Assembly: GCA_934122215.1 (NCBI GenBank)
Contig: CAKOWF010000011.1
Location: 1-29,271, forward strand
Origin: an uncultured Bacilli bacterium
Lineage (GTDB): Bacteria > Bacillota_I > Bacilli_A > RF39 > UBA660
Direction of reading: 5' to 3'
DNA: 29,271 nt
The notes under the pieces were generated by a model. It did not search any database and was not told the origin of the DNA. It saw only the letters and a list, made by a program, of their open reading frames with translations. Positions within the stretch are counted from its first letter, which is position 1; every line of letters starts with the position of its first letter. This document shows positions 8,410 through 15,657 of this stretch, one piece after another. The translations under genes and the position numbers were made by a program.

Positions 8410-9679
8410 AATACCTTTAAATAAATTAGATCTAAATTTATACCATGAAACATTAAAAAATGGGTTAAATATTTATATGATTCCAAATAATAATGTAAAT
8501 AATGTATATGCCACATATACAACGGCATATGGTTCTTATGATAGTGAATTTGTTCCAATTGGAGAAAAAGATTACATAAAAGTACCTGACGGAATTGCTC
8601 ACTTTCTAGAACACAAAATGTTTGAACAAGAAGATGGAGTAGATCCATTTACCTTTTTCTCTAAAAATGGTGCTGATGTAAATGCATACACTAGTTTTTT
8701 TGGAACCACGTATCTATTTGCTGGAACAACTAAATTTTTAGAAAATTTAAAATATATGTTAAATTATGTTGAATCACCTTATTTTACAGATGAAAATGTA
8801 GAAAAGGAAAAGGGAATAATTTTACAAGAATTAAAAATGCATAAAGACAATCCTTATCGTGCTGGGGAGATAAAAATAATCGAAAATTCATTTGTAAATA
8901 ATCCTATTAGAATACCTGTAATTGGCACTGAAGAAAGTATAAAATCTATTACAAAAGAAGATCTATATACTTGTTATACAACATTTTATAACCCATCTAA
9001 TATGATATTAGTTATAACTGGTAATTTTGATCCAGAAGAGACTATTAAAGAAATAGAAAAAGTAGAAGATGTGCGTGATGTTAAGTCAAGTAGTAAAATT
9101 ATATCAAAAAAATATGATGAACCAGATAATGTATACAAAGAAAATGATACTTTAAATTTATCTGTAGGTACACCTAAAGTATTTATTGGAATTAAATTAA
9201 ATATAGAAAACTTATTAAAGAAATATGATAAAAATATATTACTACGCTATTTAAGCATTTACATGAATATTAAATTTGGCGATGTATCAGAATTTCAAGA
9301 AAGATTAATAAATGAAGATATAATAACTAATGATATTGGTATTGATAAAATATATACTGATAAACATATTTTATATATGATATATGCTGATACAAATAGA
9401 GCTAATATATTTATTAAAGAAGTAGTGCAAATATTAAATGATAAAAGTATTGATGAACTTGATTTTATTAGAAAGAAAAAGAATTTTCTTGCAAGTAATA
9501 TATCAATAAGTGATAATATATATGCATTAAATGAAAAAATAATTAATGAATATTTATTAAATAATAAAATAATAACTGATTGTTATCAAATATATAATAA
9601 ACTTAATTATGATGAATTATCTGCTATTATAAATTCACTCGATTTTTCAAATATTAGTAAATTAATTATTAAAGATTGA
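8396..9679 (+). CDS. M16-family zinc peptidase, YmfH-like
   Basis: A 427-residue active-type M16 metallopeptidase. The inverted zinc motif HFLEH lies at 69-73, followed by NAYTSFFGTTYLFAG. The third zinc ligand is probably E145 in GIILQELKMHKDNP, 71 residues after the motif, as the family expects. The C-terminal half is the second, non-catalytic lobe. The first ATG (8396) overlaps the preceding gene by 14 bases. ATG at 8402 (six residues in, two codons later) is an alternative; AAAGG at 8386-8390 is five bases from the first and eleven from the second. The stop is TGA, the only TGA stop I found in the window. It sits inside the -35 of the next gene, so the pilin promoter begins within this reading frame. 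Confidence 0.92.
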   Translation: MKMNKIPLNKLDLNLYHETLKNGLNIYMIPNNNVNNVYATYTTAYGSYDSEFVPIGEKDYIKVPDGIAHFLEHKMFEQEDGVDPFTFFSKNGADVNAYTSFFGTTYLFAGTTKFLENLKYMLNYVESPYFTDENVEKEKGIILQELKMHKDNPYRAGEIKIIENSFVNNPIRIPVIGTEESIKSITKEDLYTCYTTFYNPSNMILVITGNFDPEETIKEIEKVEDVRDVKSSSKIISKKYDEPDNVYKENDTLNLSVGTPKVFIGIKLNIENLLKKYDKNILLRYLSIYMNIKFGDVSEFQERLINEDIITNDIGIDKIYTDKHILYMIYADTNRANIFIKEVVQILNDKSIDELDFIRKKKNFLASNISISDNIYALNEKIINEYLLNNKIITDCYQIYNKLNYDELSAIINSLDFSNISKLIIKD

Positions 9680-9704
9680 AAAAAAATTCTATATCTGTTA
9701 AAAT
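9676..9704 (+). promoter_or_regulatory. Promoter of first prepilin gene
   Basis: TTGAAA (9676-9681) is 17 bases from TAAAAT (9699-9704), which has an extended-10 TG at 9696-9697. The -35 overlaps the TGA stop of the M16 gene. The start codon is 20 bases after the -10. Confidence 0.65.
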
Positions 9705-9724
9705 TATATTAGGATGTGATAATA

Positions 9725-10114
9725 ATGAAAAAAGGGTTTACTTTAGCAGAATTAATTGGTGTGCTAGTTGTTCTAGCTTTAATAGCAATGATTGCTGTAC
9801 CATCTGTTACTAAAACTATTAAAGAAAACAAAAGTAAAGTATGTGTTATTCAATTTAACAATATAATAGAGGAAGCAAAGGGATGGGCAAGTAATAATAT
9901 AGATAAATTGCCAATCAACTCTGGAGATAAAATAGAAATTAGTTTTAATGATTTAGCTAAATATGGATATAGTGAAGATAATATAATTGATCCAATAACA
10001 AAAAAACAATTTTCAGATAGTTGGCATATTGTAGTAGAAAAAATAAATAATAGATTAGAGTATAAAATATATAATTATACAGAGTGGATAGATCCAGAAA
10101 AATATTGTAAATAA
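9725..10114 (+). CDS. Type IV prepilin-like protein (ComGC/major pseudopilin type)
   Basis: A 129-residue prepilin. The leader MKKG is followed by FTLAE, so prepilin peptidase should cut between G4 and F5. E9 becomes the conserved Glu5 of the mature protein. Residues 5-27 are the hydrophobic spine (FTLAELIGVLVVLALIAMIAVPSV). Only two cysteines are present, C40 and C128 (next to the C-terminus), a likely disulfide. The family assembles into a membrane-anchored pseudopilus for DNA uptake or secretion. ATG 9725 is preferred over in-frame GTG 9716 because the ribosome site AGGATGTGAT covers the GTG. It has its own promoter and strong terminator and lies far from the other two prepilin genes. No prepilin peptidase or PilC/GspF gene is in the window. 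Confidence 0.9.
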   Translation: MKKGFTLAELIGVLVVLALIAMIAVPSVTKTIKENKSKVCVIQFNNIIEEAKGWASNNIDKLPINSGDKIEISFNDLAKYGYSEDNIIDPITKKQFSDSWHIVVEKINNRLEYKIYNYTEWIDPEKYCK

Positions 10115-10137
10115 ACCTTTTGAGGTTTATTTTTTTG
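10109..10137 (+). terminator. Strong terminator of prepilin gene
   Basis: AAATAAACC (10109-10117) pairs with GGTTTATTT (10124-10132) around TTTTGA and is followed by T. The stop codon is inside the left arm. The holA -10 follows at once. Confidence 0.85.
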
Positions 10138-10146
10138 TGCTATAAT
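10138..10146 (+). promoter_or_regulatory. Extended -10 promoter of holA
   Basis: TGCTATAAT abuts the terminator T run. Any -35 would lie in the terminator hairpin (TTGAGG, 10120-10125). The leader would be about 9 bases, with ribosome site GGTGGT. Confidence 0.55.
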
Positions 10147-10161
10147 TTATATGGTGGTAAT

Positions 10162-11100
10162 ATGTATTTATTATATGGAATAGAAAAATATTTAATAGAT
10201 GAAAAAATAAAAGATATAATTAAAGAAAATAACTTAGATAATCTTGATATAAACAGATACAACCTAGAGAATACTTTATTGCAAGATATAATAGATGATG
10301 CTTCAACAATATCATTATTTCAAAATAAAAAAATGATTATAGTTGATAATGCATATATATTTGCTACTGTTAACAAAAAAACATTAGAGCAAAATACTGA
10401 TTTATTGATAAAATATATAGAAAATAGTAATCCAAATACAATATTAATATTCACATTATTAAAAGACAAAATTGATACAAGAAAAAAGATAGCAACTTTA
10501 ATTAAAAAATATGGAAAAATAGAAGAATTTAATACCATTAATAATATATCTAAAATAGTAATTGATCTATTCAATCCATATAAAATAGATAATAAATGTA
10601 TAAATTTATTAATAAATAGAGTAGGTAATAATTTAAGCTTAATATCAAGTGAAATAAATAAAATAAAAATATACAAAGATAATGATTACAACATTAATGA
10701 AGAAGATATTATAAATTTAACTCATAAAAATATTGATATGGATATATTTAAACTTATAGATAATATATTGTATTCCAAAAAAAAGGAAGCACTTGAATGT
10801 TTAGAAGAAATGATTAAATATGGTGAAGAACCAATAGCTATTACTATAATGCTTGCTAATCAAATAAGAATAATGTATCAATCTAAAAATTTAATAAAAA
10901 AAGGATACTCAGAACATGAAATATCAAATATATTGGAAATACATGAGTACAGAGTCAAAAAAGCACTAGAAAAGAGTAGAAATTTTACTGATAAAAAAAT
11001 ACTTTCTAAATTAGAAGAATTAGCAGATTTGGATTATAATATTAAAAGTGGTAATACAGATAAAAATATTGGATTAGAATTATTTATATTAAATATGTAA
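10162..11100 (+). CDS. holA: DNA polymerase III, delta subunit
   Basis: The delta subunit opens the beta sliding clamp inside the clamp-loader complex during replication. The 312 residues begin MYLLYGIEKYLIDEKIKDII, the typical start (in place of a Walker A). They continue through the DDASTISLFQNKKMIIVDNA strand-helix region (about 46-65) that contacts the clamp, a middle region with LINRVGNNLSLISSEINKI, and a helical C-terminal collar domain (ANQIRIMYQSKNLIKKGYSEHEI). I start it at ATG 10162, not at the in-frame upstream ATG at 10120, which would put translation inside the preceding terminator. In B. subtilis, holA (yqeN), rpsT and gpr are neighbours. Here rpsT and gpr lie about 5.5 kb further on, with pilus and ylb genes between. 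Confidence 0.9.
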   Translation: MYLLYGIEKYLIDEKIKDIIKENNLDNLDINRYNLENTLLQDIIDDASTISLFQNKKMIIVDNAYIFATVNKKTLEQNTDLLIKYIENSNPNTILIFTLLKDKIDTRKKIATLIKKYGKIEEFNTINNISKIVIDLFNPYKIDNKCINLLINRVGNNLSLISSEINKIKIYKDNDYNINEEDIINLTHKNIDMDIFKLIDNILYSKKKEALECLEEMIKYGEEPIAITIMLANQIRIMYQSKNLIKKGYSEHEISNILEIHEYRVKKALEKSRNFTDKKILSKLEELADLDYNIKSGNTDKNIGLELFILNM

Positions 11101-11126
11101 AAAGAAGCAATTAATTTGCTTCTTTT
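11098..11126. terminator. Bidirectional terminator between holA and the pilus ATPase
   Basis: AAAGAAGCAA (11101-11110) and TTGCTTCTTT (11116-11125) form a perfect 10-bp stem around TTAAT, with A/T tracts on both sides. It serves two convergent genes whose stop codons flank or enter it. Confidence 0.85.
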
Positions 11127-12576
11127 AAAATTCCATATTTAATAAATCATCATCAAATGTCTCATCTTTTTTTTCTTCTTTGACAGGTTCTTTTACTTTA
11201 ACTTCTTCTACTGGAGTATCAAAATCTATTCCCCAATCATTTGAAGTATCTTTTTTAGGTACTTTAACTTTTTCTTTAGGCTCTTCTTTTTCCATAATAA
11301 TTTCTTCTTTATCTTTAACTCCATTTTCTTGAGACATATTAGTATATTCTATAGCATGATTTAAATCATAAGTACTTCCTTTATCTTCTTCTGAATTTTC
11401 AAATTCAATTAATTTTAAAACTTCTTCAAAAGTAGTTAATCCTTCAGCAACTTTTTCAAGTCCATCCTGAAGTAGAGTAGTAACATCAGATGTATATACA
11501 AGATGACGTAATTTTTCTTTCCTTAAATTACTACTGATAGCATCTTTGATTTTTTGATCAACTATTAATACTTCATGAATAGCAATTCTTCCTTTATAAC
11601 CATTACCACAAATTTCGCAACCTTCAGCAGAATATATTTCGTCAATATTACGATGTAATACCTTATTAAATAAATCTTTTTCATAATCGTTTGTTTTTCT
11701 TAGTTTACGGCAATGTGGACATAATTTACGAGCTAATTTTTGTGAAATAATACCTTCTAATGCACTAGATAATAAATATCTTTCTACATCCATATCTAAT
11801 AAACGTTCAATTGTATTTAATGAACTATTAGTGTGAATAGTTGATAAAACTATATGCCCTGTGATAGATGCACGAACAGCAATTCTAGCAGTTTCAGTAT
11901 CACGAATTTCCCCAATCATTATTACGTTAGGGTCTTGACGCAATATAGAACGAAGAGCAGTAGCAAATGTAAGTCCAATTTCACTATTAGTTTGAACTTG
12001 ATTAATACCTTCAATATTCATTTCTATTGGGTCTTCTACAGTAATAATATTTGTATCTTCACGATTTAATCTTTGTAAAATAGAATATACAGTTGTAGAT
12101 TTACCACTACCAGTAGCTCCTGTAACTAATATAATACCATTAGGTTGAGATATTATTTTTAAAACTTTTTCATAATTTGATTTAGAAAATCCTAAATTTT
12201 CAAGTCCACTTGAACTCATTGAATAATCTAATATACGAATAACTATTTTTTCACCATTTAAAGTAGGTAAGCAAGAAACACGTAGATCAAGGTTAATTCC
12301 TTGCAATGTAGCTTTAATAGCACCATCTTGTGGTAATCTTGATTCAGTTATATTCATTCCTGCTATAATTTTAATACGAGTTACTAAATTTTTCTTAACT
12401 GAGTTAGGAACTTCAGCATAGTCACTTAATGAACCATCAATACGAATTCTTATTTTCATATAATCTTCGTGTGGATCAAAGTGAATATCACTGGCTCCTT
12501 TATTACTAGCATCAACTAAAATTTCATTAACGACTTCTACAATTGGCATTTTTTCAAAATCGAATTTTTTTAACAT
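11125..12576 (-). CDS. Type II secretion/type IV pilus assembly ATPase (PilB/GspE/ComGA type)
   Basis: A 483-residue hexameric ATPase that powers pseudopilus extension at the inner face of the membrane. Seen in order: N-lobe with SDIHFDP (29-35) and R/D-rich strand pair; Walker A GATGSGKST (153-161); Asp box TVEDPIE (179-185); Walker B NVIMIGEIRD (217-226); His box STIHTN (245-250); zinc tetracysteine CPHC (286-289) with CEIC (320-323). The N-terminal MshEN domain of PilB is absent, as in ComGA, yet the zinc site is of PilB/GspE type. Residues from about 392 to 483 form a charged, low-complexity tail ending DDDLLNMEF, not usual in the family. The start has a GGGGAGGA site. It is transcribed away from two prepilin genes across a shared palindromic promoter. 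Confidence 0.92.
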   Translation of the reverse strand: MLKKFDFEKMPIVEVVNEILVDASNKGASDIHFDPHEDYMKIRIRIDGSLSDYAEVPNSVKKNLVTRIKIIAGMNITESRLPQDGAIKATLQGINLDLRVSCLPTLNGEKIVIRILDYSMSSSGLENLGFSKSNYEKVLKIISQPNGIILVTGATGSGKSTTVYSILQRLNREDTNIITVEDPIEMNIEGINQVQTNSEIGLTFATALRSILRQDPNVIMIGEIRDTETARIAVRASITGHIVLSTIHTNSSLNTIERLLDMDVERYLLSSALEGIISQKLARKLCPHCRKLRKTNDYEKDLFNKVLHRNIDEIYSAEGCEICGNGYKGRIAIHEVLIVDQKIKDAISSNLRKEKLRHLVYTSDVTTLLQDGLEKVAEGLTTFEEVLKLIEFENSEEDKGSTYDLNHAIEYTNMSQENGVKDKEEIIMEKEEPKEKVKVPKKDTSNDWGIDFDTPVEEVKVKEPVKEEKKDETFDDDLLNMEF

Positions 12577-12620
12577 ATGAATTTCCTCCCCATTTTATTC
12601 ATTTTGGACTAGCATTTATC

Positions 12621-12646
12621 CTAAAACTATTATATAATAGTTTTAG
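12621..12646. promoter_or_regulatory. 26-bp perfect palindrome at the divergent pilus promoter
   Basis: CTAAAACTATTAT is followed directly by its exact reverse complement. It holds a TATAAT on each strand: 12633-12638 on plus and 12629-12634 on minus. With no loop and no T tract it is a poor terminator, and it lies between two start codons. It probably doubles as the paired -10 elements and as the binding site of a dimeric regulator. Confidence 0.6.
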
Positions 12647-12657
12647 AATATTGACAA
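12629..12657 (-). promoter_or_regulatory. Promoter of pilus ATPase gene
   Basis: On the minus strand TTGTCA (12652-12657) is 17 bases from TATAAT (12629-12634). The ATG is about 52 bases downstream. The plus-strand -10 has no good -35. Confidence 0.65.
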
Positions 12658-12675
12658 GGTAAAGGGGAAAAGTTT

Positions 12676-13158
12676 ATGAAAAAAAATAACAAAGGATTTA
12701 CTTTAGTTGAGACTTTAATAGTATCAGCTTTTGTTATAGGTACTTTAACATATTTATTTATTCAAATAAATAATTCTATAACAAACTATGATATTGCTTT
12801 TAAATATGATGCTGTTAATGATGTATATAATACAAATGTTATTAAAAATTACATTGCAGATAACGGATATATTGATTTAAAAAATAAAATGAATAATGGT
12901 TATTTAGATATTACTGATTATGTCATTGGAAATATATCTTATTATGAATTAATCAAAAAAAATACCAATTCTAAAAGAATTTTGTTTGTAAATGAAAATA
13001 TGATAGAAATTAAAAAAAATCTAAATAATACTGATTTTTCTGAAGAATTAAAAAGATATATAAGTAGGTATGATAATAATACTACATTAACTACTGGTTA
13101 TATAATAATTATTGAATATAATAATGACCATATAGCATCATTAAGGATAGGTGATTAA
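12676..13158 (+). CDS. Type IV prepilin-like minor pseudopilin
   Basis: A 160-residue protein with class III signal MKKNNKG then FTLVE. The cut is predicted between G7 and F8, and E12 is the mature Glu5. Residues 8-28 are hydrophobic (FTLVETLIVSAFVIGTLTYLF). The rest is polar and has no Cys. Probably a minor pseudopilin that primes fibre assembly, comparable in position to the comGD-GF group. The 13158 stop touches the next ATG directly, so the two prepilins are translationally coupled. Its divergent partner is the assembly ATPase. No sequence-specific subfamily is recognised. Confidence 0.85.
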   Translation: MKKNNKGFTLVETLIVSAFVIGTLTYLFIQINNSITNYDIAFKYDAVNDVYNTNVIKNYIADNGYIDLKNKMNNGYLDITDYVIGNISYYELIKKNTNSKRILFVNENMIEIKKNLNNTDFSEELKRYISRYDNNTTLTTGYIIIIEYNNDHIASLRIGD

Positions 13159-13668
13159 ATGAAAAAAGGATTTACTTTAGTAGAATTTGCTATTTCGTTT
13201 TGTTTAATATCAACGATATCTTTACTTTTATTTGAATTAATAATATCTATGAAAACACTATATATAAATGGAAACATTAAAACTACAATGTTAGATAAAC
13301 AAGCAATAATATTAAAAAGAATATATGATGATTATAATAATTATGATCTAAAAACAGTACAAAATTGTGGAGATAAATGCTATAGATTTACATATTTAAA
13401 AAAAGATACAACCATAAAAACAGCTGATTTAATGATAGATGTAGAAAATAAAAAAATTTCATATGATGACTATACTATGAAATTAGAAAACGGATCATAT
13501 ATTGGTGATATTACAACATCTGTTAATAATGAAATTATGAATAATACAACTATCAATAATTCATTATTAACAATAAATATACCTATATATAATAGTATGG
13601 TTGATGGTGATTATGGATTTAATATAAATATGCCATATATTAGTACTCAGACATCAATTAATATTTAA
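13159..13668 (+). CDS. Type IV prepilin-like minor pseudopilin
   Basis: A 169-residue protein with signal MKKG then FTLVE: predicted cut G4/F5, Glu at residue 9. The hydrophobic spine is FTLVEFAISFCLISTISLLLF (5-25). C70 and C74 (NCGDKC) could form a local disulfide after export. The ribosome site ATAGGTGAT lies within the end of the preceding gene. The coding end overlaps the end of the opposite ylbJ-type gene by 11 bases, with no terminator hairpin between them. Likely a PilW/ComGF-like minor subunit, but this rests only on the N-terminus and position. Confidence 0.85.
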   Translation: MKKGFTLVEFAISFCLISTISLLLFELIISMKTLYINGNIKTTMLDKQAIILKRIYDDYNNYDLKTVQNCGDKCYRFTYLKKDTTIKTADLMIDVENKKISYDDYTMKLENGSYIGDITTSVNNEIMNNTTINNSLLTINIPIYNSMVDGDYGFNINMPYISTQTSINI

Positions 13669-14605
13669 TAAAATTAAATAATATAAATACCAATAATCCT
13701 GATATTAGAGCATGTAATAGTCTTGCTCCTAAATAAGGTAGGTATTTTATTTTTGTATCACTTGTAATACTTAAAATTTGACTATGAATACTTAAACCTC
13801 CAAATGATAAAAATATAGATATTAAAATAACTTTTATTTTTAAAGGAATATTAAGTAAACATACGTTATTTATACCTTGAGTTATTTCAAAGAATCCTGA
13901 TATAAAAGAATAAACTATGTTGTTTAATGAAAATAAGTTTTTTAAAATTATTAAAATTATATTAAAAAAACACATACTACCAAGTATAATTAATAATGTA
14001 TCAAACGTTTTATGTATAGAGGTAGATAAAGTTTTACCAAAAGATATTTTATTCCCAAATACTTTTTTAATATTTTCTACTGAAATATTATTGATATTGT
14101 TATTTACATATAAATTTTTGAAAATAAAGGCTATAATTATATTAGAAAAGTAGGTAACAAATAAAATTAAAAAACAAAGTTTTTTATTATTTAAGCCACT
14201 ATAAACAGTTCCTAATATAAATAGAGGACTTGTAAATTGAGAAAATAGTAGTACTTTAGTAGCATCATTTTCATTTATTAATCCATTATTAATAGCTTCT
14301 TTAGCAAAAAAAGCATTACTTGGAGATCCAGAAAAAATACTGATAATTATAATAAATGCATTGTTTGGATTAGTTTTAAATAATTTCATAATTGGTTTAA
14401 AAAATTCACCTAATATAGTTGTTAAACCATAACTCATTAAAAAATTAGTAAGTAAAAAAAATGGTAATAAAGATGGTACAACTTTATTAGTCCATAATAA
14501 TAAAGTATTATATATTTCAGGCATTATAACACTTGGAGATAATAATATTTGAACTATTAAAAATATAAAGAAAAATAAGAAAATAATTCTATATAGTATT
14601 TTCAT
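13658..14605 (-). CDS. ylbJ: Sporulation-type integral membrane protein, YlbJ family
   Basis: A 315-residue polytopic membrane protein with about 8 hydrophobic segments. The family signature is readable: TNKVVPSLLPFFLLTNFL (about 39-56), then FSGSPSNAFFAKEAINNGLINENDATKVLLFSQFTSPLFILGTV (about 92-135), and a late FLSFGGLSIHSQILSI segment typical of nucleoside-gate-like transport domains. In B. subtilis ylbJ is a sigma-E gene needed for resistant spores, and ylbL lies two genes downstream. Here the YlbL-like protease gene is next door but divergent. The start is ATG with GGTGAT (14608-14613 on the minus strand). No clear sigma-E promoter was seen upstream. The solute carried is unknown. Confidence 0.85.
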   Translation of the reverse strand: MKILYRIIFLFFFIFLIVQILLSPSVIMPEIYNTLLLWTNKVVPSLLPFFLLTNFLMSYGLTTILGEFFKPIMKLFKTNPNNAFIIIISIFSGSPSNAFFAKEAINNGLINENDATKVLLFSQFTSPLFILGTVYSGLNNKKLCFLILFVTYFSNIIIAFIFKNLYVNNNINNISVENIKKVFGNKISFGKTLSTSIHKTFDTLLIILGSMCFFNIILIILKNLFSLNNIVYSFISGFFEITQGINNVCLLNIPLKIKVILISIFLSFGGLSIHSQILSITSDTKIKYLPYLGARLLHALISGLLVFILFNFIKY

Positions 14606-14624
14606 AAATCACCAACTTTTATAC

Positions 14625-14640
14625 TATAATTTATTATAAT
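14625..14640. promoter_or_regulatory. Divergent promoter region, ylbJ and PDZ-protease genes
   Basis: Two plus-strand TATAAT hexamers (14625-14630, 14635-14640) and a minus-strand TATAAT (14633-14638) overlap in the 52-base gap between two start codons. No good -35 is seen for either direction. Confidence 0.4.
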
Positions 14641-14657
14641 GTTGAAAGGAAAATGAT

Positions 14658-15641
14658 ATGATAAGAGAAAAAAATAAAAAAAATAAATTTTTTATAGTAA
14701 TATATATATTTTTGGTAATAATATTTTTATGTCCTTTGCCATATTATATAGAAAAAGATGGGGGACTTATTTCAACTGCAGACAGAGTAAAAATTGAAAA
14801 TACATCTTCTAGTAATAATTTTTATATGGCATATGTTAGTGAAATAAAAGTAAATATTTTTACTTATATCATTAGTTTATTTAATAAAGATTGGACTTTA
14901 ATACCAAAAAAAGACGTAATTTATACAAATGAAACAGAAGCAGATGAAAAATTTAGATCAAAACTATTACTAAATGAATCGATAGATAATGCTATAATAT
15001 CAGCTTTTAAACTAGCAAACAAAAATATAAATATTAAAAGTGAAGAATATTATGTTACATATATTGATGAAACAGCTGAAACAGATATGAAGATTCAAGA
15101 TAAAATCATAAAAATAAATAATATTGATATAAAATCTAAAGAAGATATCAAAAACATCATTAAAAATTTAAAACCAGGAGATAGTATATCAATAGATGTT
15201 ATAAATAACGAAAAAACATATAAAAGAACAGCTAAATTAATTGATATAGATGGTCAATCAGTAATAGGTGTATTATTAACTTCAAAAAAAGAAATAGAAA
15301 CTATTCCTAAAATAACAAATGAATTTAAAAATTCAGAATCGGGAAGTAGTGGGGGATTAATGCTTGCATTAGAAATATATAATAATTTAACAGATAAAGA
15401 TATTTCTAAAGGGAGAAAGATTGCTGGAACAGGAACAATAGATGAAAATGGTAATATTGGTCAAATTAGCGGTGTTAAATATAAATTAAAAGGTGCATAT
15501 AAAGAAGGTGCTACTGTATTTTTAGTTCCATCTGGTGAAAATTATGAAATAGCTATTAAAGTAGCATCAGAAGAAAAATTAAATATAGAAATATTAGAAG
15601 TTTCAGCATTAAAAGATGCAATAATAAAATTAGAAGGATAA
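14658..15641 (+). CDS. PDZ / Lon-type serine protease, YlbL/SepM family
   Basis: A 327-residue membrane-anchored protease facing outward. One transmembrane helix (about 11-28) is followed by a short linker with GGLISTADRVKIE (35-47), a PDZ-like domain around 130-205 (KIQDKIIKINNIDIKSKEDIKNII and SISIDV) and a Lon-type S16 catalytic domain from about 215. The catalytic Ser is S231 in GSSGG (the GPSAG position of Lon). The catalytic Lys is K274 in SGVKYK, 43 residues later as in Lon. GTGTIDENGNIGQISG (257-272) is the conserved block. Streptococcal SepM processes competence peptide and Bacillus YlbL is implicated in recovery from DNA damage; the substrate here is unknown. It sits near pilus and SOS-box genes, which is suggestive only. 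Confidence 0.92.
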   Translation: MIREKNKKNKFFIVIYIFLVIIFLCPLPYYIEKDGGLISTADRVKIENTSSSNNFYMAYVSEIKVNIFTYIISLFNKDWTLIPKKDVIYTNETEADEKFRSKLLLNESIDNAIISAFKLANKNINIKSEEYYVTYIDETAETDMKIQDKIIKINNIDIKSKEDIKNIIKNLKPGDSISIDVINNEKTYKRTAKLIDIDGQSVIGVLLTSKKEIETIPKITNEFKNSESGSSGGLMLALEIYNNLTDKDISKGRKIAGTGTIDENGNIGQISGVKYKLKGAYKEGATVFLVPSGENYEIAIKVASEEKLNIEILEVSALKDAIIKLEG

Positions 15642-15657
15642 AACCTTCTAATTTTTA
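15626..15657. terminator. Bidirectional terminator
   Basis: AAAATTAGAAGG (15626-15637) and CCTTCTAATTTT (15644-15655) form a perfect 12-bp stem with a six-base loop that holds the stop codon of the protease gene. T tracts follow on both strands. It ends two convergent genes. Confidence 0.88.

Noticed and set aside
9677..9679. TGA as tryptophan (Mycoplasma code)
   Set aside because: All Trp codons seen are TGG, conserved proteins read through without internal TGA, and this TGA sits at the normal end of the M16 protein.
9716..9724. GTG start for the first prepilin
   Set aside because: The GTG is part of the ribosome site. The prepilin signal needs MKKG directly before FTLAE.
10120..10161. Longer holA start
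   Set aside because: It lies in the terminator and -10 region, and the family begins MYLLYG-like at 10162.
12651..12656. Forward TTGACA as a -35 of the prepilin pair
   Set aside because: A -10 at correct spacing would fall inside the coding region. The same bases read on the minus strand form the -35 (TTGTCA) of the ATPase promoter.
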